DNA from: Haliscomenobacter sp965225875
Lineage (GTDB): Bacteria; Bacteroidota; Bacteroidia; Chitinophagales; Saprospiraceae
Length of the DNA: 64,000 bases
NCBI RefSeq assembly: GCF_965225875.1
Contig: NZ_CBDDBS010000002.1
Span: 1,240,001-1,304,000, forward strand
Direction of reading: 5' to 3'
In this document: positions 16,793 through 24,937 of the stretch, one piece after another
Position numbering within the stretch: position 1 is the stretch's first letter
Layout: the number at the start of each line of letters is the position of its first letter
The notes under the pieces: model-generated
Database searches by the model: none
What the model saw: the letters and a program-made list of their open reading frames with translations, nothing else
What the model was told of the DNA's origin: nothing
Translations under genes and position numbers: made by a program

Positions 16793-18964
16793 ATGAGAAA
16801 AAGACACCCTAAAAGAGGGAAAGAAGACACCCGTAAACTAAGCGCTAAAGACTTGCAAAAAAACGTATTGCTTCTCTTTCAAAAAGACCCAAAAAGACGC
16901 TTGAACCCCAAGCAAATTGCCAAAAAACTCAACATCGACAACAATAAGGATTCCGTTCTTCATGCTTGTCAGGAATTGGTCAAGCTCGGCTACATCATTG
17001 AGTTAGAAGACTTCAAATACAAATTGCGCGGCAGCAGCGGTGCACTATTGGGGCAAGACCGCAAAGTGCTGAATGGCATCATGGACATGACCCGCTCGGG
17101 TGCTGGTTACGTGACTGTAGAAGGCCAAAAAGACGACATTTTTGTGGCCGCCAAAAACATGAATACCGCCCTGCACGGCGACAAAGTTAAAATCAAAGCC
17201 TGGGTACCCCGGGGGCGCAACCGCCCAGAGGGAGAGGTTTTGGAAGTTTTGGAGCGCGCCCGCGAACATTTTGTGGGCACCATCTGGATTCATCCCCGTT
17301 ACGCCGTAGTGGTCACCGATCCACCATCTTCCTTGGAGATTCTTGTCGATCCCGCCAAAATCATGAATGCTGTAGACGAAGACCGCGTAGTGGTCAAAAT
17401 CGAAAGTTGGACTGGCGGGCAATACCGCCAACCCATCGGCGTATTGACCTACGTGCTGGGTAAGGCTGGATCGCACGACATCGAGATGAAGGGCATCCTG
17501 ATCAACAATGGCTTTAACCTGGAGTTTCCACCCGAAGTCATCAAAGAATCTGAGGAACTGGGCACAGAAATTCCGGAAGTGGAAATCGCCATTCGCCGCG
17601 ACATGCGCCAAACGCCCACTTTCACCATTGACCCGGAAAATGCCCGCGACTTTGACGACGCACTCTCCTTCCTCTACCTGCCCAACGGCAACCTGGAAGT
17701 AGGTGTACATATTGCCGATGTGACGCATTACGTGCATGAAAATACGGCACTGGACAAAGAAGCGTTGGCCCGTTCCACCTCGGTGTACCTGGTCGATCGT
17801 GTTTGTCCGATGTTGCCCGAAAAATTGTCCAACGAGCTTTGCTCCTTGCGCCCGCACGAGGATAAGTTGACCTTCTCCGCCGTGTTTACATTTGACAAGG
17901 ATGAAAAAATTGTGGAGCGTTGGTTTGGCAAAACGGTGATCCACTCCAACCGCCGCTTTTCTTACGAAGAAGCACAAGAGGTGTTGGACACTGTGGAAGG
18001 CGACTTTGCCAATGAGTTAAAAGTGCTCAATAAAATTGCGCACAAACTCCGCAAAGAGCGCTTCAAAAAAGGCGCCATCAATTTTGAATCCGAAGAAGTC
18101 CGCTTCCGCCTAGACGATGCGGGTGTGCCCATCGAGGTGTTCACCAAAGAGCGCAAGGATGCACACATGTTGATCGAAGACTTCATGTTGCTGGCTAACC
18201 GCGAGGTGGCCACTTATGTTTCCGAAAAAGGAACCAAAGAAGGCGCTGAAATCCCCTTCGTCTACCGCGTACACGACGAACCCAACCTCGACAAGGTGGA
18301 GGAACTGGCTCGTTTTGCTCGCCAAATGGGTGTCGAGATGAACGTGGCTACGCCCAAAGACATCGCCCGCTCCTTCAACAAACTGGCACAGCTAGCCGAA
18401 GAAAACGAAGCCTTGAGTATCCTCGGGCCTATCGCCATCCGGACCATGGCCAAAGCTGAATATTCGAGCGACAACATCGGGCACTACGGTCTGGCCTTTG
18501 ATTTTTACAGCCATTTCACTTCGCCGATTCGCCGCTACTCGGATGTACTGGCGCACCGCATTTTGTTCCAAAACTTGAAAGCCACCCACCGCGTCAACAA
18601 GGAGAAATTGGAGGAAATGTGCCAACATGTATCCAAACAAGAACGCCGCGCCGCCGACGCTGAACGGGAATCTATCAAATACAAACAGGTGGAATTCATG
18701 TCCAAACACCTGGGCGAGGTTTTCCCTGGCTTCATCTCCGGCATTGGCGACCGGGGCATCTTCGTGGAACTACGCGGTAACCGCTGTGAAGGTATGGTGA
18801 GCTTTGAAACGATGAACGAACCCTTTGAAATTGACCCTGGCCGCTTGCGGATTCGCGGGGTGTACAGCAAGAAGGAGTTCACGATGGGTCAGGAGATTCA
18901 GGTGCGAATCGTGAGCACGAATTTGCAGAGACGACAGATTGAGATGTTTTGGGAGGAGGTATAA
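16793..18964 (+). CDS. rnr: Ribonuclease R (3'-5' exoribonuclease)
   Basis: A processive 3'-5' exoribonuclease degrading structured RNA, hydrolysing to nucleoside monophosphates. In order: a Lys/Arg-rich start and winged-helix region (about 15-75), two cold-shock/OB domains (80-240), the RNB catalytic domain, and a C-terminal S1 domain (PGFISGIGDRGIFVELRGN). The RNB metal-binding motif DPENARDFDDALS carries the conserved aspartates, and HFTSPIRRYSDVLAHR is the family's second signature. 723 residues, normal for RNase R and longer than RNase II. A post-stop hairpin follows at 18971. Confidence 0.95.
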   Translation: MRKRHPKRGKEDTRKLSAKDLQKNVLLLFQKDPKRRLNPKQIAKKLNIDNNKDSVLHACQELVKLGYIIELEDFKYKLRGSSGALLGQDRKVLNGIMDMTRSGAGYVTVEGQKDDIFVAAKNMNTALHGDKVKIKAWVPRGRNRPEGEVLEVLERAREHFVGTIWIHPRYAVVVTDPPSSLEILVDPAKIMNAVDEDRVVVKIESWTGGQYRQPIGVLTYVLGKAGSHDIEMKGILINNGFNLEFPPEVIKESEELGTEIPEVEIAIRRDMRQTPTFTIDPENARDFDDALSFLYLPNGNLEVGVHIADVTHYVHENTALDKEALARSTSVYLVDRVCPMLPEKLSNELCSLRPHEDKLTFSAVFTFDKDEKIVERWFGKTVIHSNRRFSYEEAQEVLDTVEGDFANELKVLNKIAHKLRKERFKKGAINFESEEVRFRLDDAGVPIEVFTKERKDAHMLIEDFMLLANREVATYVSEKGTKEGAEIPFVYRVHDEPNLDKVEELARFARQMGVEMNVATPKDIARSFNKLAQLAEENEALSILGPIAIRTMAKAEYSSDNIGHYGLAFDFYSHFTSPIRRYSDVLAHRILFQNLKATHRVNKEKLEEMCQHVSKQERRAADAERESIKYKQVEFMSKHLGEVFPGFISGIGDRGIFVELRGNRCEGMVSFETMNEPFEIDPGRLRIRGVYSKKEFTMGQEIQVRIVSTNLQRRQIEMFWEEV

Positions 18965-18970
18965 CTTTGA

Positions 18971-19015
18971 ATATCAACCTAAATCAGAGTCGAATACAAT
19001 GGTTTAGGTTGGTAT
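18971..19015 (+). terminator. Post-stop hairpin of rnr
   Basis: Imperfect stem ATATCAACCTAAATC / GGTTTAGGTTGGTAT starting 7 nt behind the stop codon. A weak T-run (CACTTTTTATT) comes about 9 nt later. Confidence 0.45.
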
Positions 19016-19020
19016 TTAGG

Positions 19021-19281
19021 TCACTTTTTATTGCCAATAATCCATTTAATCAGCATAAAGCCAGCCCAGGAGATAAGTGCCCAAAACAAGCCATTGATGG
19101 CTAAAAATGGGAAAACCCATTTAGAATCAGAAGTTTCCAATGGTGCATTAATTAGAAAAATTGTGATTTTCTCGCGTATGGTTCTTTCTCCTCCAAACCT
19201 GACTAAAAATGGAATAGTCAAGATGGAATACAACATATATACTAGCCAAATCGAAAAGATGGTAATCAAAGGCTTTAGCAT
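19021..19281 (-). CDS. Small two-TM hypothetical membrane protein
   Basis: 86 residues with an N-terminal helix (LITIFSIWLVYMLYSILTIPF), a polar middle (FGGERTIREKITIFLI) and a C-terminal helix (FLAINGLFWALISWAGFMLIKWI). No family recognised. AT-rich like the adjacent toxin-antitoxin pair and in the same direction, 21 bp from it, so it may have arrived with it or be co-transcribed. Confidence 0.55.
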   Translation of the reverse strand: MLKPLITIFSIWLVYMLYSILTIPFLVRFGGERTIREKITIFLINAPLETSDSKWVFPFLAINGLFWALISWAGFMLIKWIIGNKK

Positions 19282-19301
19282 AATAGGCAAGTTATATCTG
19301 G

Positions 19302-19643
19302 TTAGGCTTCATCTGTAAGGCCTTCTTCTGCTAACAAATCGTCAATTTCTTTCTCAGTTACACTGTCTGTTGCAGATTTGTCATAGATGGTAAGCAGAAA
19401 GACAGAATTCGATACTATTTTTACACAGGTAATTATCCGGGCTCCTCCGCTTTTCCCTTTTCCTTTTGAAGAAATAGCCATCCGAATTTTATAACAATCT
19501 TTACCAAGATAAACACCTTGACTTGGTTCCTTTTCTAAACTTTCAATCAGCCTGCTTAAATCAACCTTCAGAGAATGATGCTTTTTGGATAAAGATTTTG
19601 CCAGCTTTCTGAAATTTTCAGTGACAATAATTTCATAATTCAT
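19302..19643 (-). CDS. RelE/ParE-family type II toxin
   Basis: A 113-residue RelE/ParE-fold toxin, likely a ribosome-dependent mRNA endonuclease or related translation inhibitor. The fold is seen in NYEIIVTENFRKLAKSLSKKH (strand plus helix), a basic centre (YKIRMAISSKGKGKSGG with RIITC), and the hallmark C-terminal strand FLLTIYDKSATDSVTEKEI. ATG 19643 overlaps the antitoxin gene by 11 bp, the usual translational coupling with the antitoxin first. The longer upstream frame to 19694 would run inside the antitoxin gene and is rejected. Confidence 0.78.
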   Translation of the reverse strand: MNYEIIVTENFRKLAKSLSKKHHSLKVDLSRLIESLEKEPSQGVYLGKDCYKIRMAISSKGKGKSGGARIITCVKIVSNSVFLLTIYDKSATDSVTEKEIDDLLAEEGLTDEA

Positions 19644-19854
19644 CCAAAAACTCTTTTGCGGTTTGCAACTTAATTTCGCCTTTGAGATGAGCATCGACTT
19701 CTACCAATGAAGCTTTAATCCCTTCAAGCAGATTGCTACTTTCAAAAGGTTCCTCCTTGACACTTACCACTTCGACGAAGTCCAATTGCTTGAGCAACTC
19801 CCTAAAAAACTCCCGCTTAGAGTTGTCTTTGATATTCAGCACTATTTGTTGCAT
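19633..19854 (-). CDS. Antitoxin of the RelE-type pair
   Basis: A 73-residue acidic protein immediately upstream of, and overlapping, the toxin gene. It begins MQQIVLNIKDNSKREFFREL, a short strand plus helix, and ends in a helix (LKGEIKLQTAKEFLDEL) that could wrap the toxin. It has no clear ribbon-helix-helix or HTH motif, so whether it binds its own promoter is uncertain. Start ATG at 19854. Identification rests mainly on position and size. Confidence 0.65.
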   Translation of the reverse strand: MQQIVLNIKDNSKREFFRELLKQLDFVEVVSVKEEPFESSNLLEGIKASLVEVDAHLKGEIKLQTAKEFLDEL

Positions 19855-19947
19855 TGTTGGACATTTTATGCTCTAAATATACAAAAAAAAGTCCTTTTGG
19901 TTTCCTTTTCTCAGTGGAAGTCAAAATCATTGCCGTCTTTTTCCAAC

Positions 19948-19985
19948 AAAAAAGGCCGCCGATCCAGTTCCCTGAATCGGCGGCC
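19948..19985 (-). terminator. Intrinsic terminator downstream of the anti-sigma gene
   Basis: On the minus strand: GGCCGCCGAT, a 12-nt loop, ATCGGCGGCC and TTTTTTGTTGG. A perfect 10-bp GC-rich stem, about 150 nt behind the stop codon of the sigma/anti-sigma pair and upstream of the toxin-antitoxin genes. Confidence 0.8.
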
Positions 19986-20132
19986 CGCTGCATGTTGAAG
20001 AAAAATCTCGGTGTCAGATCAATACAAACCCATGAGCAGATTCATGAGACCACGAAGAACGTGGATTTCTGGTCATTTCAACAATAAGACCCGGCATGCT
20101 TTAAATGTGCTGCCCGCCGATCCAATCTTTTT

Positions 20133-21506
20133 TTAAGGTTTAGCAAAATAAATGTACTTGTTGATCTTTTTGCGCAAACCTACCTGGATGCCCCAGTTTT
20201 GGTAGCGTTGATCAATGGCGTAATCATTGGCCGTAAACGAACCAGTGTGGTGCAATACATAAGGTTCCAGCACCAATCGCAAGCGGGGGGTAATGGGATA
20301 ACTTGCCGCAATGCTTCCATACAGGGCTACGCCTAAATTATTGCGAAAAGCCGGATAAGCATCGGGTGTCCTGCTTGAAAAATCCAGCACCTTGTTCAGA
20401 TCAGGCGACAAAAAGTTACCCTTTTGATTGAAGGCCATATTCAGATAAACTCCAGCATTGGCAGAAAGGGTAAACTTGCCCACATTGTTACGCTCGTAAC
20501 CAAGCACAACTGGAATATCAATGGTTTGAAAATTATTCTGCTGTGCTTGTTGCTGGTAGGTAAAAGTTTCCTGGTGCTTGCTGTAGCTCAAACCACTGCG
20601 CACCGCGATGCCATCGATGGAAATCATGGAAAAGCGCAGTGCGGCTCGATAGCCATTCTGGACCGCCTCACTTTGCTCACGAGCCTGGCGGTACAATTCA
20701 AATTCTGGTTCGCGTGCCTCCAAAGTTCTGGTAGGCACATCCATACCTGCCATTAACTCCCCGTATACTCGCCAGCCGCGGGTTTTAGGCATGTACAAGG
20801 GTTTGCCCCCATCCAGGCCAAGTTCAGGCTGGTAGGCTACAATGGCGTTGCGTGAATCCAGGAGATTGAAATTTTCTATATTTTCTGTTGCTTCAGTTGC
20901 GAATGAGGCTGTGTTTTTTGCCTGAAGCTCCCCAGGAAGTTCTGCTGAAGCAGTGGTATTCAAATTTGGTGTAACCGAAATTGTAGAAGGATTTTCTCCC
21001 GGAACCTGGTTTTTCAAATCCTGATTCAAAGCAGGTGCAGTTGAAGGGGTATGCTCATGCTCCTTAGATGCCTTATTGAGTTGTGCAGCAGCCCGGTTAT
21101 CCAGGTTGGGCATCAATACCGCCGTTTTATAATTGCCAAAACTTTGTTCCAACAGTTTTTCTTCCAGTTGCTGTTTTTCTGAACCAGGTTGAAGTTGAAT
21201 CTCCGCTTGCGGGGTTTCCAACGCGGGGTTTATGGCAGCAATTGGCTCATTCGAATTGGTCTGCTTCAGCGGTTTGGACCGTTCTGGCTGCTTGTCCATT
21301 TGCTCGGCCCACATCCAAATGGCCCCGGTCAAACTGAGCAGCAGCACAGCTGCAGTCAGGTACCAGACCAACAAACGGCGGCGGGATTCTTTCGCTTGAG
21401 CAGTTTTTCGGGCGTCCAGTGCAACCCACAAGTGCATAGGCGTTTCCATGCTGTGGTGGTACAACTTGTCCCGAAAAAGATCATCCAGTGGATTGTGCTC
21501 ACTCAT
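20133..21506 (-). CDS. Single-pass anti-sigma-like protein with C-terminal barrel-like domain
   Basis: A 457-residue protein. The N-terminus (1-45) is cytoplasmic and resembles the short sigma-binding segment of Bacteroidota anti-sigma proteins (NPLDDLFRDKLYHHSMETPMH). One membrane helix follows (LLVWYLTAAVLLLSLTGAIW, about 45-66), then a long low-complexity Gln/Asn/Pro/Ala linker (70-235), then a beta-rich domain (GWRVYGELMAGMDVP ... YSIAASYPITPRLRLVLEPYVL ... WGIQVGLRKKI) like an outer-membrane beta-barrel. It overlaps the ECF sigma gene by 4 bp. The fused architecture suggests signal transfer from the periplasm or outer membrane to the sigma factor; this is inference. Confidence 0.7.
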   Translation of the reverse strand: MSEHNPLDDLFRDKLYHHSMETPMHLWVALDARKTAQAKESRRRLLVWYLTAAVLLLSLTGAIWMWAEQMDKQPERSKPLKQTNSNEPIAAINPALETPQAEIQLQPGSEKQQLEEKLLEQSFGNYKTAVLMPNLDNRAAAQLNKASKEHEHTPSTAPALNQDLKNQVPGENPSTISVTPNLNTTASAELPGELQAKNTASFATEATENIENFNLLDSRNAIVAYQPELGLDGGKPLYMPKTRGWRVYGELMAGMDVPTRTLEAREPEFELYRQAREQSEAVQNGYRAALRFSMISIDGIAVRSGLSYSKHQETFTYQQQAQQNNFQTIDIPVVLGYERNNVGKFTLSANAGVYLNMAFNQKGNFLSPDLNKVLDFSSRTPDAYPAFRNNLGVALYGSIAASYPITPRLRLVLEPYVLHHTGSFTANDYAIDQRYQNWGIQVGLRKKINKYIYFAKP

Positions 21507-22051
21507 ACCGTAACTTTTTGTACATGCTCTAATTCCATGACCATTGCCTGCAGCATCTTGCGGGCTTTCACCAATTGTGACCGGGAAGTACTCTCTTGAA
21601 CCCCCAAGGTGTCCGCTATTTCGGCGTGACTGTAACCTTCGATGGCATACAGATTGAACACGATGCGGTACCCTTCGGGTAGGCGGGCAATCAGCCCCAG
21701 AAGCTCTTCTTCACTGAGCTGGGAAAAAACACTGGGCTCGGCAGCGGAAAAATCCTCCCGAATGTCCAGGCCATATTGCTCATGTGTAAAACTTTTGCGG
21801 TCAAAGGTCTTTAGTGCCGTATTCACCACTACCCGACGAATCCAGCCCTCAAAGGAACCTTTATTCTGAAATTGATGCAAATGATCGAAGATTTTGATGA
21901 AAGCGTCTTGCAAAACATCTTCCGCTTCCATCTGATGGCGGGCATAACGCATACATACCGACAACATCTTTCCAGCGTAACGCTTAAAAAGTTCCTGTTG
22001 GCATTCTCGTTTTTGCCGCAAACAACCTTCGATGATTTCTTTTTCAGTCAC
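21503..22051 (-). CDS. ECF-type RNA polymerase sigma factor
   Basis: A 182-residue sigma-70 family ECF factor. Region 2 spans CQQELFKRYAGKMLSVCMRYARH ... DVLQDAFIKIFDHL, with the core-binding and -10 recognition helices. Region 4 contains LPEGYRIVFNLYAIEGYSHAEIADTLGVQESTSRSQLVKARK, an HTH. It lacks region 3, as usual for ECF factors. ATG 22051. Overlaps the anti-sigma-like gene (ATGA), which probably holds it inactive until a signal arrives. Target promoters cannot be deduced. Confidence 0.92.
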   Translation of the reverse strand: MTEKEIIEGCLRQKRECQQELFKRYAGKMLSVCMRYARHQMEAEDVLQDAFIKIFDHLHQFQNKGSFEGWIRRVVVNTALKTFDRKSFTHEQYGLDIREDFSAAEPSVFSQLSEEELLGLIARLPEGYRIVFNLYAIEGYSHAEIADTLGVQESTSRSQLVKARKMLQAMVMELEHVQKVTV

Positions 22052-22101
22052 AAGTTTAACAGGTCTGATTGAATAGAGCCGACAGCGGTCTGATTCGCTG
22101 C

Positions 22102-22650
22102 CTAAAACCTGTCACGAAAATACAACAATAGTCCGTTTACGGTATGAGGATGTTGAAAAAAGCCTGATTTCCAGCGCTGAAAGGCTTCTTCGAGTGGCAT
22201 GAGTTCGAGGTCGACGGCTTCACCGGTATCCAAGTCGATGGCATGCTTGGGCTCACAATCGGTGGCCAACCAATGGTGGATGTAGGAATCCATAAAGACG
22301 GGATTGGAAGGGATACTGCCCAAAAAGGTCCAATTTTCACTGGCATAACCCGTTTCTTCGCGCAATTCACGCTGGGCCGAAAAATGGTGTTCTTCACCGG
22401 GGTCAACTATTCCTCCGGGTAATTCCAGGGTTTCAAAACGGATGCCCACCCGGTACTGGCGGACCAGTATCAATTCCTGATTGGGCGTAATGGCAACCAC
22501 ATTGGCAGCATCGGGCGAGTTGAGGATGATCATCCGTTCGGTGATGCCATTGCGCGGGTTGGTCAGGTGATCGAAGCGCGCCTGGAAGAGTTTGAGATCG
22601 GGGCCTGGTTCGGAGTGTTGGAGTTGCCAGGAAGTAGGATTGGAAGGCAT
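22102..22650 (-). CDS. Nudix hydrolase (ADP-ribose pyrophosphatase-like)
   Basis: A 182-residue Nudix hydrolase cleaving nucleoside diphosphates linked to another moiety; the sequence most resembles ADP-sugar pyrophosphatases. The Nudix box is complete: GGIVDPGEE ... RELREETGY, with the catalytic Glu pair. Preceding strands VVAITPNQELILVRQYRVGI are typical of the subfamily. ATG 22650 is chosen because the region upstream is a GC-rich repeat element (22663-22753) whose spurious translation is full of Pro/Arg/Gly. Lies 50 bp from the ECF sigma gene in the same direction. Confidence 0.88.
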   Translation of the reverse strand: MPSNPTSWQLQHSEPGPDLKLFQARFDHLTNPRNGITERMIILNSPDAANVVAITPNQELILVRQYRVGIRFETLELPGGIVDPGEEHHFSAQRELREETGYASENWTFLGSIPSNPVFMDSYIHHWLATDCEPKHAIDLDTGEAVDLELMPLEEAFQRWKSGFFQHPHTVNGLLLYFRDRF

Positions 22651-22662
22651 GGGTATGGTTGT

Positions 22663-22753
22663 TGGGGCGCCCCTGTGTGGGCGCCCTTTTGCAGATATGG
22701 GCGCCCACACAGGGGGCTCTTTGCAGACAGGGGTGCCCACAAGGGGGCGCCCT
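22663..22753. repeat. GC-rich GGGCGCCC hairpin array behind a stop codon
   Basis: Built from CCTGTGTGGGCGCCC, its complement GGGCGCCCACACAGG, and a diverged third unit (CAGGGGTGCCCACAAGG), with a TTTTGCAGATAT loop repeated in part (TCTTTGCAGACA). It begins 2 nt after the stop codon (22756-22758) of the upstream minus-strand gene and ends 13 bp before the Nudix start. Confidence 0.75.
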
Positions 22754-22755
22754 TA

Positions 22756-23778
22756 CTATTTTGCGTCATCAATAATGGCATCATCGATCAGATCGTTGCC
22801 ATCATTGTCCCCATCATCAAATCCATGGGTTTTATTCCCTTTGGTAGATTGAAAGTCTGGGTCTTTGCTGATTTTGGTTTCGTTTGAAAAAGCGGCACTG
22901 TCACCATCGGCCCAACGTTTGGCTTTATCAAAAAAGTCATCGTGTTTGCCGAGGTCGTTCTTTTTGGCGTCGTCCATTACGTCCATAAAAGTGCGGTCTT
23001 TGTCTTTGGCCTTTTCCTCAATTTTGTCGCCCATTTCTTTGGCTTTTTGGATGAGGTCGTCCATGCTGTTTTGGTGTTTTTCCGAGGAGGCTTCTTTTTT
23101 GGCTTTTTCGTAGAGCTCATCGGTTCTGGTGATGACCTCGCCTTGCATTTCTTTCACCTTTTCCCATACTTCACCGCCTTTTTCCATCACCTTCTCCCCT
23201 ACCGTTCCGGCCACTTCTTTCATGGTTTCAAAAACGGAGCTACCTACGTCCAGTATTTTTTCACCAGCCTTGGCAGCTACTTCTTCTACCTTTTTACCCG
23301 CTTCCAGAGTGGTATCCAATACTTTGGCACCAATTTTTTCAGCAGTAGTTTTTTCCCGAGGAGCCGCAGGGTCGGCGCTGTCGAGGGTATCGAAATTGAG
23401 GGGCCGATCCTCCACAATTGGATTGGTCACTGGAGGTGGTGGTGGAGGCGTCGTTTGTTTTTGCGTTTCTTCAAACAAGTCATTGATGCTTTCTACAGGC
23501 GGACTTGTTGGTGGAGGAGTGGAAGCTACTGGAGGTGTTTCTGGTTCCTTTTTGGTGCCCATCACATCCTGTGCTTTGTCGATCACTTTGGCGCCCAGGT
23601 CTTCTACTTTATCCAGGGCATCATTGAAGAAGTCTTCTGCTTTATGGACGAATTCTCCCGAGCGGTCTTTTATTTCTTGTCCAGCCTCTTTGGCAGTTTC
23701 GACAGCTTTGTTGGCTGCTGATTTGCCTAAAGATTGTGCGCCAAACAACACTTTTTTGATTTCATTAAAAAATCCCAT
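22756..23778 (-). CDS. LEA/apolipophorin-like amphipathic-helix protein
   Basis: A 340-residue highly charged protein. Two stretches of repeated amphipathic helices with an 11-residue-like rhythm (NKAVETAKEAGQEIKDRSG near 20-40; EKIGAKVLDTTLEAGKKVEE, MKEVAGTVGEKVMEKGGEV from 145-220) flank a Pro/Thr-rich linker (TPPPTSPPVES, TTPPPPPPVTN). The C-terminal tail is very acidic (DDGDNDGNDLIDD). No signal peptide or membrane helix. The repeats resemble late-embryogenesis-abundant or phasin/YtxH-type proteins that protect membranes or bind lipid inclusions; the exact role is unknown. Confidence 0.6.
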   Translation of the reverse strand: MGFFNEIKKVLFGAQSLGKSAANKAVETAKEAGQEIKDRSGEFVHKAEDFFNDALDKVEDLGAKVIDKAQDVMGTKKEPETPPVASTPPPTSPPVESINDLFEETQKQTTPPPPPPVTNPIVEDRPLNFDTLDSADPAAPREKTTAEKIGAKVLDTTLEAGKKVEEVAAKAGEKILDVGSSVFETMKEVAGTVGEKVMEKGGEVWEKVKEMQGEVITRTDELYEKAKKEASSEKHQNSMDDLIQKAKEMGDKIEEKAKDKDRTFMDVMDDAKKNDLGKHDDFFDKAKRWADGDSAAFSNETKISKDPDFQSTKGNKTHGFDDGDNDGNDLIDDAIIDDAK

Positions 23779-23903
23779 AGCAATTTGGATTTTTGAGTTG
23801 GTTAAATTTTTGGGAAAGACAGGCTAAATATAGTGGAAAAGCAAGGGTATTCCAAAAATTGCATCGACAATTGCAGTACGGTGATCGACCGAAAGTTGTG
23901 GGT

Positions 23904-24668
23904 TCAATAAACAGGTTTGTCTTTTATGTTCAAAAAAGTCTCCATCTCCTGCTCCAGATACAAGGCATGCCCAGGTTGTGAAAAGCCCCCAACCAAACGC
24001 TGACGTTCGGCACTGGTGGTCAATGCGGTGACCGCATAGGTGTAATCGGGCCGACCATTGGTTTTACTAGGGACGTATTCCTCTACAAACAACTGCTCGA
24101 TATCCCGAACAGCCATGAAGCGGTTGGGGTTAAAAGGGATAGGAATTGGCCCGTTTTTGATCTCAACCCCCTGGCTGGTTACCACAATGCTGGTTTTATT
24201 GAACATCAAACCCAGTGTATAAAGTAAAAAAGACACACCAACAATGATGTGTAAACTGGCAAACAACAAGATGCGCCATTCGCCGGTAGCAACGCCCACT
24301 ATAATGAAAGGCGTGAGAATGGCATTCCAAACAATCGTAAACAATAAAAAAAAGCCCCAACGCCGCGTATTCCGCCAGGGGATAATAAAGCGCAATTCTC
24401 CAAAATCGTGCTCGGCAATTACCCCTTTGGGCATTTCTATTTTTCGGCCATCGGTGGGTCTTCCCAGAGTACTGCTTTGCTCTCGATTGGCTTCCTTCAC
24501 CAATTCCTGAACCGTTTCTAAAATACTCGACCTAGAGGCATCTGCATTGGCAGGAGCAAAGGAAAAAACAGCATTGCAATTGCGACATTTGGCCACCATG
24601 TTTTGCAAATTGACATCCTCAGCAAGAATGAGTTGCCCGCAAGTAACACAGTTCAATTGGTTGGACAT
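23904..24668 (-). CDS. Zinc-ribbon membrane protein
   Basis: 254 residues. The N-terminus is a zinc ribbon (CVTCGQLI ... CRNCNAVFSF, residues 9-36), followed by a polar linker, a beta strand region (HDFGELRFIIPWRN), two adjacent membrane helices (WGFFLLFTIVWNAILTPFIIV and ILLFASLHIIVGVSFLLYTLGL) and a PH-like beta-rich C-terminus (SIVVTSQGVEIKNGPIPIPF ... FMAVRDIEQLFVEEYV). Similar small proteins are common in Bacteroidota and have no known function. Faces repeat copy 2 and tas divergently. Confidence 0.6.
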   Translation of the reverse strand: MSNQLNCVTCGQLILAEDVNLQNMVAKCRNCNAVFSFAPANADASRSSILETVQELVKEANREQSSTLGRPTDGRKIEMPKGVIAEHDFGELRFIIPWRNTRRWGFFLLFTIVWNAILTPFIIVGVATGEWRILLFASLHIIVGVSFLLYTLGLMFNKTSIVVTSQGVEIKNGPIPIPFNPNRFMAVRDIEQLFVEEYVPSKTNGRPDYTYAVTALTTSAERQRLVGGFSQPGHALYLEQEMETFLNIKDKPVY

Positions 24669-24731
24669 AGGCTTTGGTGTTGATCAAGTGAATCGGACTA
24701 TATATAGGTGTCTGGACTAAAAAAGATGTTC

Positions 24732-24847
24732 GGGGCGATAAAAAAATAAGTGTTCATTTTGCCAAAGGATTAGATAAGTAAACGATTCATTTAAAGTGCC
24801 TTATCTAATCCTTTGGCTCAAAAAAAATGAACACTTATTTTTGCCCC
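24732..24847 (+). repeat. 117-bp palindromic MITE/REP-like element, copy 2
   Basis: Near-identical to the reverse complement of 16014-16130. Its inner stem GATTAGATAAG / CTTATCTAATC is perfect here, while copy 1 keeps it through G-U pairs. The outer arms are GGGGCGATAAA with AATAAGTGTTCATTTT and the matching right arm ending TTTTTGCCCC. No terminal gene. It sits between divergent genes, as copy 1 does. Confidence 0.8.
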
Positions 24848-24881
24848 ACTACTAAATTAATCCTTTTTTCTTATTGATGCG

Positions 24882-24911
24882 TTTGATAAGGGCTTTTCAA
24901 GCCTAATTTTA
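24882..24911 (+). promoter_or_regulatory. Possible promoter of tas
   Basis: TTTG (24882-24885), an 18-nt spacer and TAATTTTA (24904-24911), one base off the TAnnTTTG element, about 27 nt upstream of the tas start codon. Confidence 0.35.
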
Positions 24912-24937
24912 CGACAAAACCATTCACTACAGCTACT

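Noticed and set aside
17045..17977. 310-codon antisense frame in rnr
   Set aside because: Shadow of the RNB domain on the opposite strand; no conserved motif.
22942..23721. 259-codon plus-strand frame opposite the LEA-like gene
   Set aside because: Phe-rich shadow of a Lys/Glu-rich coding strand.
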